Positions 26,419 through 33,714 of a DNA stretch of 36,892 nt are shown piece by piece. The notes under the pieces are model-generated. The model searched no databases. It was not told where the DNA came from and saw nothing but the letters and a program-made list of their open reading frames with translations. The translations under genes and the position numbers were made by a program. The stretch is from the NCBI GenBank assembly GCA_003599885.1, contig QZKW01000053.1, positions 40,057-76,948 of the forward strand, given 5' to 3'. Each line of letters opens with the position of its first letter. Within the stretch, counting starts at the first letter, position 1. Origin of the DNA: Desulfobacteraceae bacterium (GTDB lineage: Bacteria; Desulfobacterota; Desulfobacteria; Desulfobacterales; Desulfosalsimonadaceae).

Positions 26419-26633
26419 ATGAGACAAGAGATTAAGGAAATGGACGGAAGTTTTCTTGGCAACATCAAGCTTGGCGGAACCGTTCTGATCGTCTTGAAAA
26501 AGACCAGAAAACGAATAAATTAACCAGGGGCATCGTTAAAGATATTTTGACAAAATCCCCAACCCACCCGCATTGGATAAAGGTCCGTCTGGAAAGCGGC
26601 GAGGTCGGAAGGGTGAAAGAGATACTGGACTGA
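26419..26633 (+). pseudogene. ywbE: YwbE-family (DUF2196) gene broken by a one-base frameshift
   Basis: Conceptual joining of two frames gives a short protein whose second part KDQKTNKLTRGIVKDILTKS, then PTHPHWIKVRLESGEVGRVKEI, matches the YwbE/DUF2196 family almost word for word. The first frame, from an ATG at 26419 (or 26440), reads to VLIVLKK and then runs into a stop at TAA; the correct continuation KDQ lies in the -1 frame. The break is at the A-run in TTGAAAAAGACC (about 26494-26505). It may be a real one-base deletion, a homopolymer sequencing error, or -1 ribosomal slippage at G-AAA-AAG. YwbE function is unknown. The fragment is too short to appear as one open frame. Confidence 0.8.
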
Positions 26634-26667
26634 AATAATTGCAACCAATATTACGGAGACTCCTGAT

Positions 26668-26958
26668 ATGGCACTGACGAAAATAAGTATGATTTCAAAA
26701 CTTTGTGAAGATGTGAAACTGGACAGAAAAAAGGCAAGTGAATCTGTTGAAAAAATTATTGAGGTTATCAAATCCGCACTGGCTTCTGATGGTGAAGTTC
26801 TGATCAGCGGGTTCGGAAAATTTTCCGTGAATCAAAAGCATTCAAGGAAGGGCAGAAATCCAGCGACAAGTGAGGATCTGATTCTGCCAGCCCGCAAAGT
26901 GGTGGTTTTCAAATATTCTGGGAAGTTGCGGGACCGGATGAATGGGGATAAGGGATAA
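26668..26958 (+). CDS. HU/IHF-family DNA-binding protein, IHF-alpha-like
   Basis: DNA-bending protein of 96 residues, length typical of IHF subunits. MALTKISMISKLCEDVKLDRKKASESVEKIIEVIKSALASDGEVLISGFGKF is the helical dimer half. RKGRNPATSEDLILPARKVVVFKYSGKLRDRM is the beta-arm region, with the GRNP tip that intercalates into DNA, and the spacing follows IHF-alpha rather than HU. GGAG precedes the ATG at a normal distance. Tyrosine-integrase elements commonly need IHF for excision or integration, so an element-encoded subunit is notable; it might equally serve the host or transfer origin. Its partner subunit is not in the window. It lies between the broken YwbE gene and the Nudix gene, all on the plus strand. 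Confidence 0.92.
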   Translation: MALTKISMISKLCEDVKLDRKKASESVEKIIEVIKSALASDGEVLISGFGKFSVNQKHSRKGRNPATSEDLILPARKVVVFKYSGKLRDRMNGDKG

Positions 26959-26994
26959 TGCTCAATATCAATAAGGAATTTTGCAAAGGGAAAA

Positions 26995-27885
26995 ATGAAC
27001 ATTCACTCCAATTCTGAAAAAACGACCCTAAAAGACGCAGCCACGGTGATTCTCGTAAAGGAAGAAGAGGAAAAGCCGTTTGAAGTGTTTCTAATGCAGC
27101 GCCATAAAAAACAGAGTTTCATGGGGGGTGCATTCGTTTTTCCAGGTGGTGCCCTTGACCCCGCGGATTGCGATAACGCATTAATGCAATATATGACCGG
27201 GGTTTCTATTAAAGATGCCATAAATCGATTGAATGAATATGAAACACCCTGGAATAAAGCCATGGGACTTTATTTTACGGCTATTCGTGAAACCTTTGAA
27301 GAATCCGGGATACTTCTGGCTGAGCTTGATGTCGATACAAGTCGGAATTTTGCTGGTCGTTTCAACAGTTACAGGGAAGAAATTCATGACGGCGTCCTGA
27401 CCCTTAAAGATTTGGCGGTTAAGGAAAATATCCGATATGCGCTCAATCTTTTAATGCCTTACGCCCGATGGATTACGCCGGAATTTGAAACCAAACGGTT
27501 CGATACCCGGTTTTTTCTGGCAAGAAAACCAAAACATCAAAACGCAGAACATGATCGCAAGGAGCTGGTGGGGTCTCTCTGGGCCACACCTGAGAAGGCA
27601 TTGGAAAAAAATTTTAATCAGGAAATCATGCTGATGCCGCCCACTTTAAAAATCATAGAAGAACTTACCGCTTATTCATCTATTGATGATCTTTTTTCAT
27701 TTGCTTCCGGTAAAAAAGTGGAGCCCATTCTTCCTCAACTATTTCAGAATGAAACAGCTTTTGGCATCATGCTGCCCCATGATCCGGAATATACCATCAA
27801 CGCCTATAAAAAACCTCCACGGGAAAACGAGCCTTCGCGGGTGCTCATGGTGGATGGAAGATTTAAGACGATGTTCGCCTTTTGA
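26995..27885 (+). CDS. Nudix hydrolase, NUDT19/RP2-like
   Basis: Predicted pyrophosphohydrolase of 296 residues. The Nudix box is split by an insertion of about 40 residues: the leading FPGGALDPAD at 49-58 and the catalytic helix AIRETFEESGILL at 96-108 (R98, E99, E102, E103, G105). That layout is characteristic of the NUDT19 (RP2p) branch, whose eukaryotic members cleave CoA and acyl-CoAs; activity here is inferred. The helix metal ligands are intact. AAAGGG precedes the ATG. It is 36 bases after the IHF-like gene, perhaps in the same transcript. It is an unusual cargo gene for a conjugative element. Confidence 0.88.
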   Translation: MNIHSNSEKTTLKDAATVILVKEEEEKPFEVFLMQRHKKQSFMGGAFVFPGGALDPADCDNALMQYMTGVSIKDAINRLNEYETPWNKAMGLYFTAIRETFEESGILLAELDVDTSRNFAGRFNSYREEIHDGVLTLKDLAVKENIRYALNLLMPYARWITPEFETKRFDTRFFLARKPKHQNAEHDRKELVGSLWATPEKALEKNFNQEIMLMPPTLKIIEELTAYSSIDDLFSFASGKKVEPILPQLFQNETAFGIMLPHDPEYTINAYKKPPRENEPSRVLMVDGRFKTMFAF

Positions 27886-27902
27886 TTTGCTATTTTTCCC
27901 CC

Positions 27903-27961
27903 TTGACAAAATTGACAAATTGCCAATTATATGTGAATTATAGCACCGTTGCGGGGGGGGG
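27903..27961 (+). promoter_or_regulatory. Possible promoter with overlapping -35 boxes and a G9 tract
   Basis: TTGACA occurs at 27903-27908 and again at 27912-27917. TATATG (27928-27933) and TTATAG (27938-27943) are possible -10 elements, but the spacings of 19-20 bases are long. A run of nine G (27953-27961) lies just downstream, in the leader of the small gene at 28009. Homopolymeric tracts of this length can vary in length between cells. Confidence 0.4.
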
Positions 27962-28008
27962 CAATATCAGATATATAAAGCCCGAATCAAAAAATAGAGA
28001 GAAGAAAA

Positions 28009-28215
28009 ATGTTCCTGGCGCAAAGTTTTAAAAAAGTCCTGAAACAGACCTTTCAGGAACAGAGAAATACCAAAAATGATGACGTTGATTTGTTCCAAAG
28101 GTTGAAAAAAATTAAGCACCATTGCGGATTAGATCCTAATGACACATCGAGTGATCCAGCATTCCATTCTTTAATGGGGAACACTTGGCATGGAATGTTT
28201 CCCGGTGATGATTAG
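28009..28215 (+). CDS. Small hypothetical protein convergent with traG
   Basis: Sixty-eight residues, hydrophilic, with a basic N-terminal half (MFLAQSFKKVLKQTFQEQRN) and a C-terminal region ending in MGNTWHGMFPGDD. I do not recognise a family. An AGAGAGAAG stretch precedes the ATG, and a putative promoter lies upstream, so expression is plausible. Its stop is one base away from the traG stop on the opposite strand, leaving no room for a terminator; transcripts from both sides must run into each other. It could be a small regulatory protein of the element. Confidence 0.55.
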   Translation: MFLAQSFKKVLKQTFQEQRNTKNDDVDLFQRLKKIKHHCGLDPNDTSSDPAFHSLMGNTWHGMFPGDD

Positions 28216-28216
28216 G

Positions 28217-31200
28217 CTATATATCATCCTTTGGCAAATTCTCCGGCCTGAAAAATAATGGTTGTTCCTCTGGGTGTCTGCGGAAGCTCTCCTGATTGCT
28301 TTCCCGTTCTTCCGATGTTTGAAATTTCCCGGACAAAGACGTTTGCTGGCGATTCAACCCTCCTGCATTCATCATGTCAGATTTACTTGGAAGGCTGTCT
28401 GGATTAAAAAAATCGCCTTGGAGCAGGGCACCATTGAGCTTTTCGAGATGCTGAGATTTTTCTTGAGGTGTCCAGTCCTCTCGTGTGAGAATATCTTTTG
28501 CTATTCCGTAAATCACATCCCGCTGCGCTGCGGTTCCTGATTCATTTACATCTCGTCTGTTGCCACCCACAGAAACATCAAATCCTGAACTTGATCCCGA
28601 TCCAGTTTTTAACCCAAGAGAAAAATCACCTCCCAACTGTGTAGCGTTCTGAGTCATTTCTGATAATTTTATTGTTCCACCATACTCCTTCCCCCATTGA
28701 CTGGCGAAGCGATTTGCAAAGGCGATGGCGTATCCCGGATCAGAAAAGACCTCGCCCGGCAATGATTTCTGCCCAACCATACTGATGACGTTGGCCCTTC
28801 CAAAATCCGGGCCTTTGGATACGTCGTCTTCAATGACTTTGCCGCTGCTTTTGGACACAAACAGCCGCCGCATATTTCCCGCCCTGTCATATCCTGATAC
28901 TTCCAGCACGCCACCAAAATCCGTTTTGTTTGTAACGGACTCTAACTGCACCCCGCCAAATGTATTTCCCGATGATCCTGGTTCCTGCCCCCTCTGGACG
29001 CTCCGAAAATCTTTCTCGTTCATGTCAAATTCAGCCAGTTTCTTACCTTTGCTTGTCATAAGCAGGGAAGGGGAGAGGGTGCCGTTTGAATTCGAGGCAA
29101 AATTAAGCTGGGCCGTGGCGTTTGAAAGGTCATTATCCGACACATTGACCCCGTTGGCCCGAAGATATTTTCCCAGGCCGGGGGCTGCTTCCGAAGACAC
29201 GGTAAAATTACCCATACCCTGGGTCCGCATCTGGGCGCGGGCAGAGCGGTTGGACATAATTCCTTGGATGGCCTGCCGGGTGTCATTCTGAATGCCGCCT
29301 GTATTGACAATATCATCCACCGCCTGGCGGGTGAGCATTTTGGACAGTTCATTGTATTGCTCCCCGGCTCGGGTGATCATGACTCCGCCATCCCCCACGT
29401 TCTGATAAACACTGCTGTCAGCGATTGCTCGGGCCCCCTGAAGGGAGCCTAAAACTTCCCCGACATTACCCGGATTAAGCCGGTGGTCTTTCAGATTTTT
29501 CAGCATCCCGGCAGTTTCCCCGGTTTTAAATTCCGCCTGGTCTTTTAAAAACGCGGCCCGGCCATTGTGATAACTGGTGGCAAAGCGGTCCACTGATTTT
29601 ACATCCGCAAATCCCCGGTCCGATTGCAGTTCAGACTGCATGGCAATATAACTGGTAAACGCTCCGGTATAGCCGTTTTGCTGAACAGCATTATCATACC
29701 CCTGCCTCAATCCTTCCAGTTTGCCGTATTCTTTTTTAAGCCCCGTGTCCTTGATCAAATCCATGGCTTCAAACGGGCTGGTTTGAAGAGAATCTGCAAG
29801 ATTTTTCAATGCCCCGGCTGATCCGCCCTGGGATGCCGTCTGAAAATTCTCCACCGCCCGAATCACCTGGTCTTCATTCATGCCGTGGGCCTGTGCATAA
29901 GCGCCGATGGCTTCGGCATGGGAAAGTTTTTCCTTCATGCCGGTGATACCTGCTTTGGCGGTTGCCGCACCAGCCACAAGGGGATTCCCCTCCCCGAAAG
30001 CGCCCACCGCCCCCATAGAGGTCTGTAATTTACTGGACGCATCATAGGTTTTGGATATCCAGGCAGAACCTGCACCGGCATTGGCATACACCATGCTCGG
30101 CGCGACTTCTGTGAGTCCATGCATATCCGACCCCCATTTGGAAGGATTCATTGCGGATTCGGCGGCTCCGGCACCGTATTGTTTAAAGCCCGATAAGTTT
30201 CCGGCAAAATGCGCCATGGCCGATCCCCCGAATTTTGTCAGAAGGGCGCTGAACACCCCGGCAACCATAATGGCTGACCACCGGGCCGCGCCGAACGCGG
30301 CCATGGCTTTCTGGGAGGACGAGGAAAACAGCATCATGCTTTTAAACCCCAGACTGCCGTTGGTGATCTCCTGAAACAGGTCAAAGGTTTTGTCCATGGC
30401 GAAACTGTGCACCAGGGCGTCGCAGATGGTCCAGGATGTCAAAAACACAAAAATGCCGAATAACATCCCCATGGCCCTTGGAAGCAGCGGGGTGGGAATC
30501 AGTATGCAGAGAAAGGGCACCATGCCTATAAAGATGCTGAACACAACACTCCGGATAATGGGTATCCATTCATTTGCCATAATGCCCATGCCCATCATGG
30601 AATTTCCGGCGGCCCGGCTGGACAATGCGGATATGGCGCTGTCCGGGCTGTAGGTGGTATAGACATCCCACAGAGCCGAGGCCACCAGGTATTGCCGGAA
30701 CAAATGGGCGGAGGAAAACGAAGATCCGAAAATGGCGGACGCCATGTTCACAGCTTTCTGGCGGCAGATATCGGTCAAATCCGAGCCGCCGGCAAGGGCG
30801 CTGTTGACCCCTAAGCCTGCTTCCCCGCATCGTTCCTGCCAGAATTTTTCCACTGCCGAATTGGTATCTGACAGCCCGTTCAGGTAACTGGAAAGATTGG
30901 TCCATGCCTGGGTGCAGGTCTGGGTGGCTCCGCTCCGGTTGGCGGAATCATACCAGACTGTATAGATGGCCGGATTGACGGCATTGGCCAGCACCGGACG
31001 AAAATCCGAGGTGGTGTTTAATAAATTCACATCAATGGTGGAACCGGGTTTGGCGATCTCAAAAAACACGCAGTCTTCCACATACCTGCGCATGGACATG
31101 GAAATATAGGTGCCGCTGGCATCACTCCCCGCCAGATCCACCCCTCCGGAAAACACCTTGTCAAAAATCGAATATGACAGGCCCCCGGCATTGTCCCGGT

Positions 31201-31699
31201 AGGACTGAGGATTTCCGGCGGTCCAGATCATGTCCACAAACCCTTTTTCAATGGCGTTGGACAGCCCTGCCAGCACCACAATCCCTTCCGGCACCCCGCC
31301 CACAGTCTGAGTTTCGTTTAAAACTTCATCATAGATTGTGATCTGGGTTGTGGGCCGGATGAAGGTGATATAGACAATTATCCCGGCCATGATGACCCCG
31401 AACCATTTCATCAGGTCCCAGGAATTGGTCTTGCCTGAAAAAATGCCTGATCCGATGGAGACCATGCCGCCGATGACCATGCCCAGCACAATCACCCCGA
31501 AAAACAGTGTCTGATACCGGCCATCGGACATGATAAGCCCCAGTTTCTGGAAGGTGTTGACCGTGGCGTCAAACTGGTTCCAGACAATGTATTCCTGAAG
31601 ACCTTCAGGCACGGCGGCGTATGCCGAAGAAATGGACAACAACAGAACAACCGGCACGGAGAGTGCCGATAGAATTTTAGAGAATTTATTATGTTTCAT
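28217..31699 (-). CDS. traG: F-type conjugation protein TraG (mating-pair formation/stabilisation)
   Basis: Large inner-membrane protein of 1160 residues, longer than F-plasmid TraG (roughly 940). A signal-like start (cleavage near SSAYA, residue 28) is followed by membrane helices at about 62-85 and 98-115 with TLFFGVIVLGMVIGGMVSIG, and a second hydrophobic block at about 375-440 (FLCILIPTPLLPRAMGMLFGIFVFLTSW), together forming the TraG_N domain. The remaining 650 residues are a soluble, Gly/Ser/Gln-rich periplasmic-type region. TraG helps pilus assembly and mating-pair stability; in F its C-terminal part takes part in entry exclusion. The start overlaps the traH stop by one base (TAATG). 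The C-terminus meets the small convergent gene. Confidence 0.9.
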   Translation of the reverse strand: MKHNKFSKILSALSVPVVLLLSISSAYAAVPEGLQEYIVWNQFDATVNTFQKLGLIMSDGRYQTLFFGVIVLGMVIGGMVSIGSGIFSGKTNSWDLMKWFGVIMAGIIVYITFIRPTTQITIYDEVLNETQTVGGVPEGIVVLAGLSNAIEKGFVDMIWTAGNPQSYRDNAGGLSYSIFDKVFSGGVDLAGSDASGTYISMSMRRYVEDCVFFEIAKPGSTIDVNLLNTTSDFRPVLANAVNPAIYTVWYDSANRSGATQTCTQAWTNLSSYLNGLSDTNSAVEKFWQERCGEAGLGVNSALAGGSDLTDICRQKAVNMASAIFGSSFSSAHLFRQYLVASALWDVYTTYSPDSAISALSSRAAGNSMMGMGIMANEWIPIIRSVVFSIFIGMVPFLCILIPTPLLPRAMGMLFGIFVFLTSWTICDALVHSFAMDKTFDLFQEITNGSLGFKSMMLFSSSSQKAMAAFGAARWSAIMVAGVFSALLTKFGGSAMAHFAGNLSGFKQYGAGAAESAMNPSKWGSDMHGLTEVAPSMVYANAGAGSAWISKTYDASSKLQTSMGAVGAFGEGNPLVAGAATAKAGITGMKEKLSHAEAIGAYAQAHGMNEDQVIRAVENFQTASQGGSAGALKNLADSLQTSPFEAMDLIKDTGLKKEYGKLEGLRQGYDNAVQQNGYTGAFTSYIAMQSELQSDRGFADVKSVDRFATSYHNGRAAFLKDQAEFKTGETAGMLKNLKDHRLNPGNVGEVLGSLQGARAIADSSVYQNVGDGGVMITRAGEQYNELSKMLTRQAVDDIVNTGGIQNDTRQAIQGIMSNRSARAQMRTQGMGNFTVSSEAAPGLGKYLRANGVNVSDNDLSNATAQLNFASNSNGTLSPSLLMTSKGKKLAEFDMNEKDFRSVQRGQEPGSSGNTFGGVQLESVTNKTDFGGVLEVSGYDRAGNMRRLFVSKSSGKVIEDDVSKGPDFGRANVISMVGQKSLPGEVFSDPGYAIAFANRFASQWGKEYGGTIKLSEMTQNATQLGGDFSLGLKTGSGSSSGFDVSVGGNRRDVNESGTAAQRDVIYGIAKDILTREDWTPQEKSQHLEKLNGALLQGDFFNPDSLPSKSDMMNAGGLNRQQTSLSGKFQTSEERESNQESFRRHPEEQPLFFRPENLPKDDI

Positions 31700-33210
31700 T
31701 ATCGTGTCAACCTGTGGGCCACGCCCGCATTAAAATACCGGGCCAGGCTTGTATAAATCTGGTTTTTGGTTTCATCCGCCCGTGCATTGTATTCCTGATA
31801 CCCCACCAACTCCGTCAGTTTGGCTGAATACTGGTTCCGGGCGGCCCGGACATATTCCGGAAGGATATTTTTCATTTTTTTAAGTTCCGCAATGGTGGGG
31901 GAGGCCAGTTCGATATGGCAGTAATTCTGCTGGTTGGCGTTTGTGGAGCCCTGGGAGTTTGCCACAATCACATCCCCGGTATCGATGACCGTTTGGATGG
32001 TGTCATACAAGTCCGTCATCATGACGTATGCATAAGCAGATGCCACCACATCCGCGTACATGTCCGCGATGGCTGTCGGGTTTGCCCCTGCGCCCTGGGC
32101 TGCCACATCCCCCACAATGGAATTATAAATGGGCATGGGCAGGATTTTGACGAAATTCTCCTCCGCCACCGTTAATGCTTGTTTGGAAATCATTTTTGTG
32201 GCGATGGACTGCAAGACCGTAAAAATCCATTGCCGCACATTGGGGTAGGTGGCGCCGTTAATGGTAATGCTGGTCATTTTAACGCACTGGGCGTTGATCG
32301 GCCGGGTCCATACCTCACCGTTCACCAGCCCGTCAATATTGTTCGGGGTGTCTTTGGGACATTTGGCTACATACTGGGGCGTGAGGGTCACCCCGTCGAT
32401 CATAATGTCCCCGATATATCCCCGCATCAAATCCGCGTAACTCGCGGACAAGCCTCTTGTGGACAGCAGGTTGCTTAAAATGGACCCATTGGTGAAAAAC
32501 AACGCTTTGATTGCCGGCGGACAGGCTGAAATCTGCGCGTTTTCCGATACTCCAGCAATGGCCTGAAGCGCGCCTGCTGTGGTGTTTTTGTCATTGCCCC
32601 CGGTGGTTTTGATGGCGGTATAAAGATCCATTACGCCGGTACTTTGTACAAAATCCTGCACCGCCATGGTCTTTTTGGCGGAAATGAGATCAGAAGACGG
32701 GCCGGAGGTAAGCCCGTCCGCCACTTCATACACCACCGCTTTGGTGGCCTTGCAGTCGTCCAGCTGAAGCTGATTCAGCCGGTCGGTGATGGCTTCCAGG
32801 GTGTTCAAGGATTTGGCGCACTGGGAACATAAAGTGTTTAAGGCCAGATCAAAGGCCACAGCAGGGGCCGCGTTCATCATGTTCTGAAGTTTCTGGACCA
32901 GGTAATCGGCGTTTAAAAACGAAAATCCTCCCATAAACACATCGATGCCGCCGCACCCGGCCTTGAATTTCGGCGGAGTGACGCTCAGAAGATAGTCATT
33001 TCCGGAAGACCATCTGGCCGAAAAACTGCCCAATGTGCCGTATCCCCGTTTTTGGCCGGTGAAATAATCCGCCTGAGTGGTGGTTTTCTGGGCAATCCAG
33101 TCGTCAATCCATGCGGCATGAGAAGTTGAGGAATAAATCAAACAAGAAACCGTCAGGCAAAAAAAGATGGTCTTGGCGTTCCTTACAAAAATAGTGTATG
33201 TAACTAACAC
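31699..33210 (-). CDS. traH: F-type conjugation pilus assembly protein TraH
   Basis: Periplasmic/outer-membrane-associated pilus assembly factor of 503 residues, near the usual TraH size. A hydrophobic leader at about 13-30 ends at SHAA. The TraH signature CGGIDVFMGGFSFLNADYLVQKLQNM follows at about residue 86, then LNTLCSQCAKSL with its paired cysteines. Further cysteines along the chain suggest disulfide bonding. The frame starts with GTG at 33210 and no ATG is available; AAAGGGG lies about ten bases upstream, so the start is moderately sure. In known F-type clusters TraH works with TraF, TraU, TraW and TraN; none of these is in the window. It is followed by traG with a one-base overlap. 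Confidence 0.9.
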   Translation of the reverse strand: MLVTYTIFVRNAKTIFFCLTVSCLIYSSTSHAAWIDDWIAQKTTTQADYFTGQKRGYGTLGSFSARWSSGNDYLLSVTPPKFKAGCGGIDVFMGGFSFLNADYLVQKLQNMMNAAPAVAFDLALNTLCSQCAKSLNTLEAITDRLNQLQLDDCKATKAVVYEVADGLTSGPSSDLISAKKTMAVQDFVQSTGVMDLYTAIKTTGGNDKNTTAGALQAIAGVSENAQISACPPAIKALFFTNGSILSNLLSTRGLSASYADLMRGYIGDIMIDGVTLTPQYVAKCPKDTPNNIDGLVNGEVWTRPINAQCVKMTSITINGATYPNVRQWIFTVLQSIATKMISKQALTVAEENFVKILPMPIYNSIVGDVAAQGAGANPTAIADMYADVVASAYAYVMMTDLYDTIQTVIDTGDVIVANSQGSTNANQQNYCHIELASPTIAELKKMKNILPEYVRAARNQYSAKLTELVGYQEYNARADETKNQIYTSLARYFNAGVAHRLTR

Positions 33211-33243
33211 TTTAAAAATACCCCTTTGTGAAAAGATAAAGAC

Positions 33244-33682
33244 ATGTCATCTGACTGGTTTGAATATTTAAAAAAAAGATTTTGTTCAGGGTTTTCCCGC
33301 ATTTTGCGGTTTTGAAGTCACCCACGCTGACCACGGCGTGTTTGAAACCTGCCTGAAGGTCCAGGAAAAGCACCTTCAACAGGACGGTTTTGTCCATGCC
33401 GGGGTGATCGCAACTATGGCGGATCATACCGCGGGCTACGCGGCCTATGCGACCGTAACGCGAAAATTCCGCATCCTAACCATTGAATTTAAGATCAATT
33501 ATTTCAAACCCGCCACCGGTTCGCTTCTGATCTGCCGGTCAAAAGTCATCAATAACGGCAAAAAAATCAAGGTGGTTGAATCCGAGGTCTTTTCCGTATC
33601 CGACGGAACGGAAAAACTGGTTTCCAAAGCCATGCTGACCATGACTGCCGTGCCAGCAGAAAACATCCAGTCGGCTTCGTAA
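33244..33682 (+). pseudogene. PaaI-family hotdog thioesterase gene with a frameshift at an A8 run
   Basis: The second frame encodes a hotdog thioesterase: GFPAFCGFEVTHADHGVFET, then CLKVQEKHLQQDGFVHAGVI and ATMADHTAGYAAYATV, with the HxGxxxxxAD catalytic segment (VHAGVIATMADHTAG). Its proper N-terminus lies in another frame beginning at an ATG at 33244 (MSSDWFEYLKK). The two join if one A is removed from the A8 run at 33270-33277. A GTG at 33338 is the only in-frame start for the second part but would cut off the first domain strand. PaaI enzymes hydrolyse aryl- or acyl-CoA esters. The gene lies antisense in the traC-traH gap, is not a conjugation gene, and has no good ribosome binding site, all of which suggest decay. 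Confidence 0.8.
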
Positions 33683-33714
33683 ATCGCCTGGGTATAGGAA
33701 ACACCAATTTTTCT

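Noticed and set aside
33338-33682. An intact thioesterase starting at the GTG at 33338
   Set aside because: Clear family sequence continues upstream of this GTG in the same frame as far as 33272, so a start there would truncate the fold. The true N-terminus lies in another frame across an A8 run.
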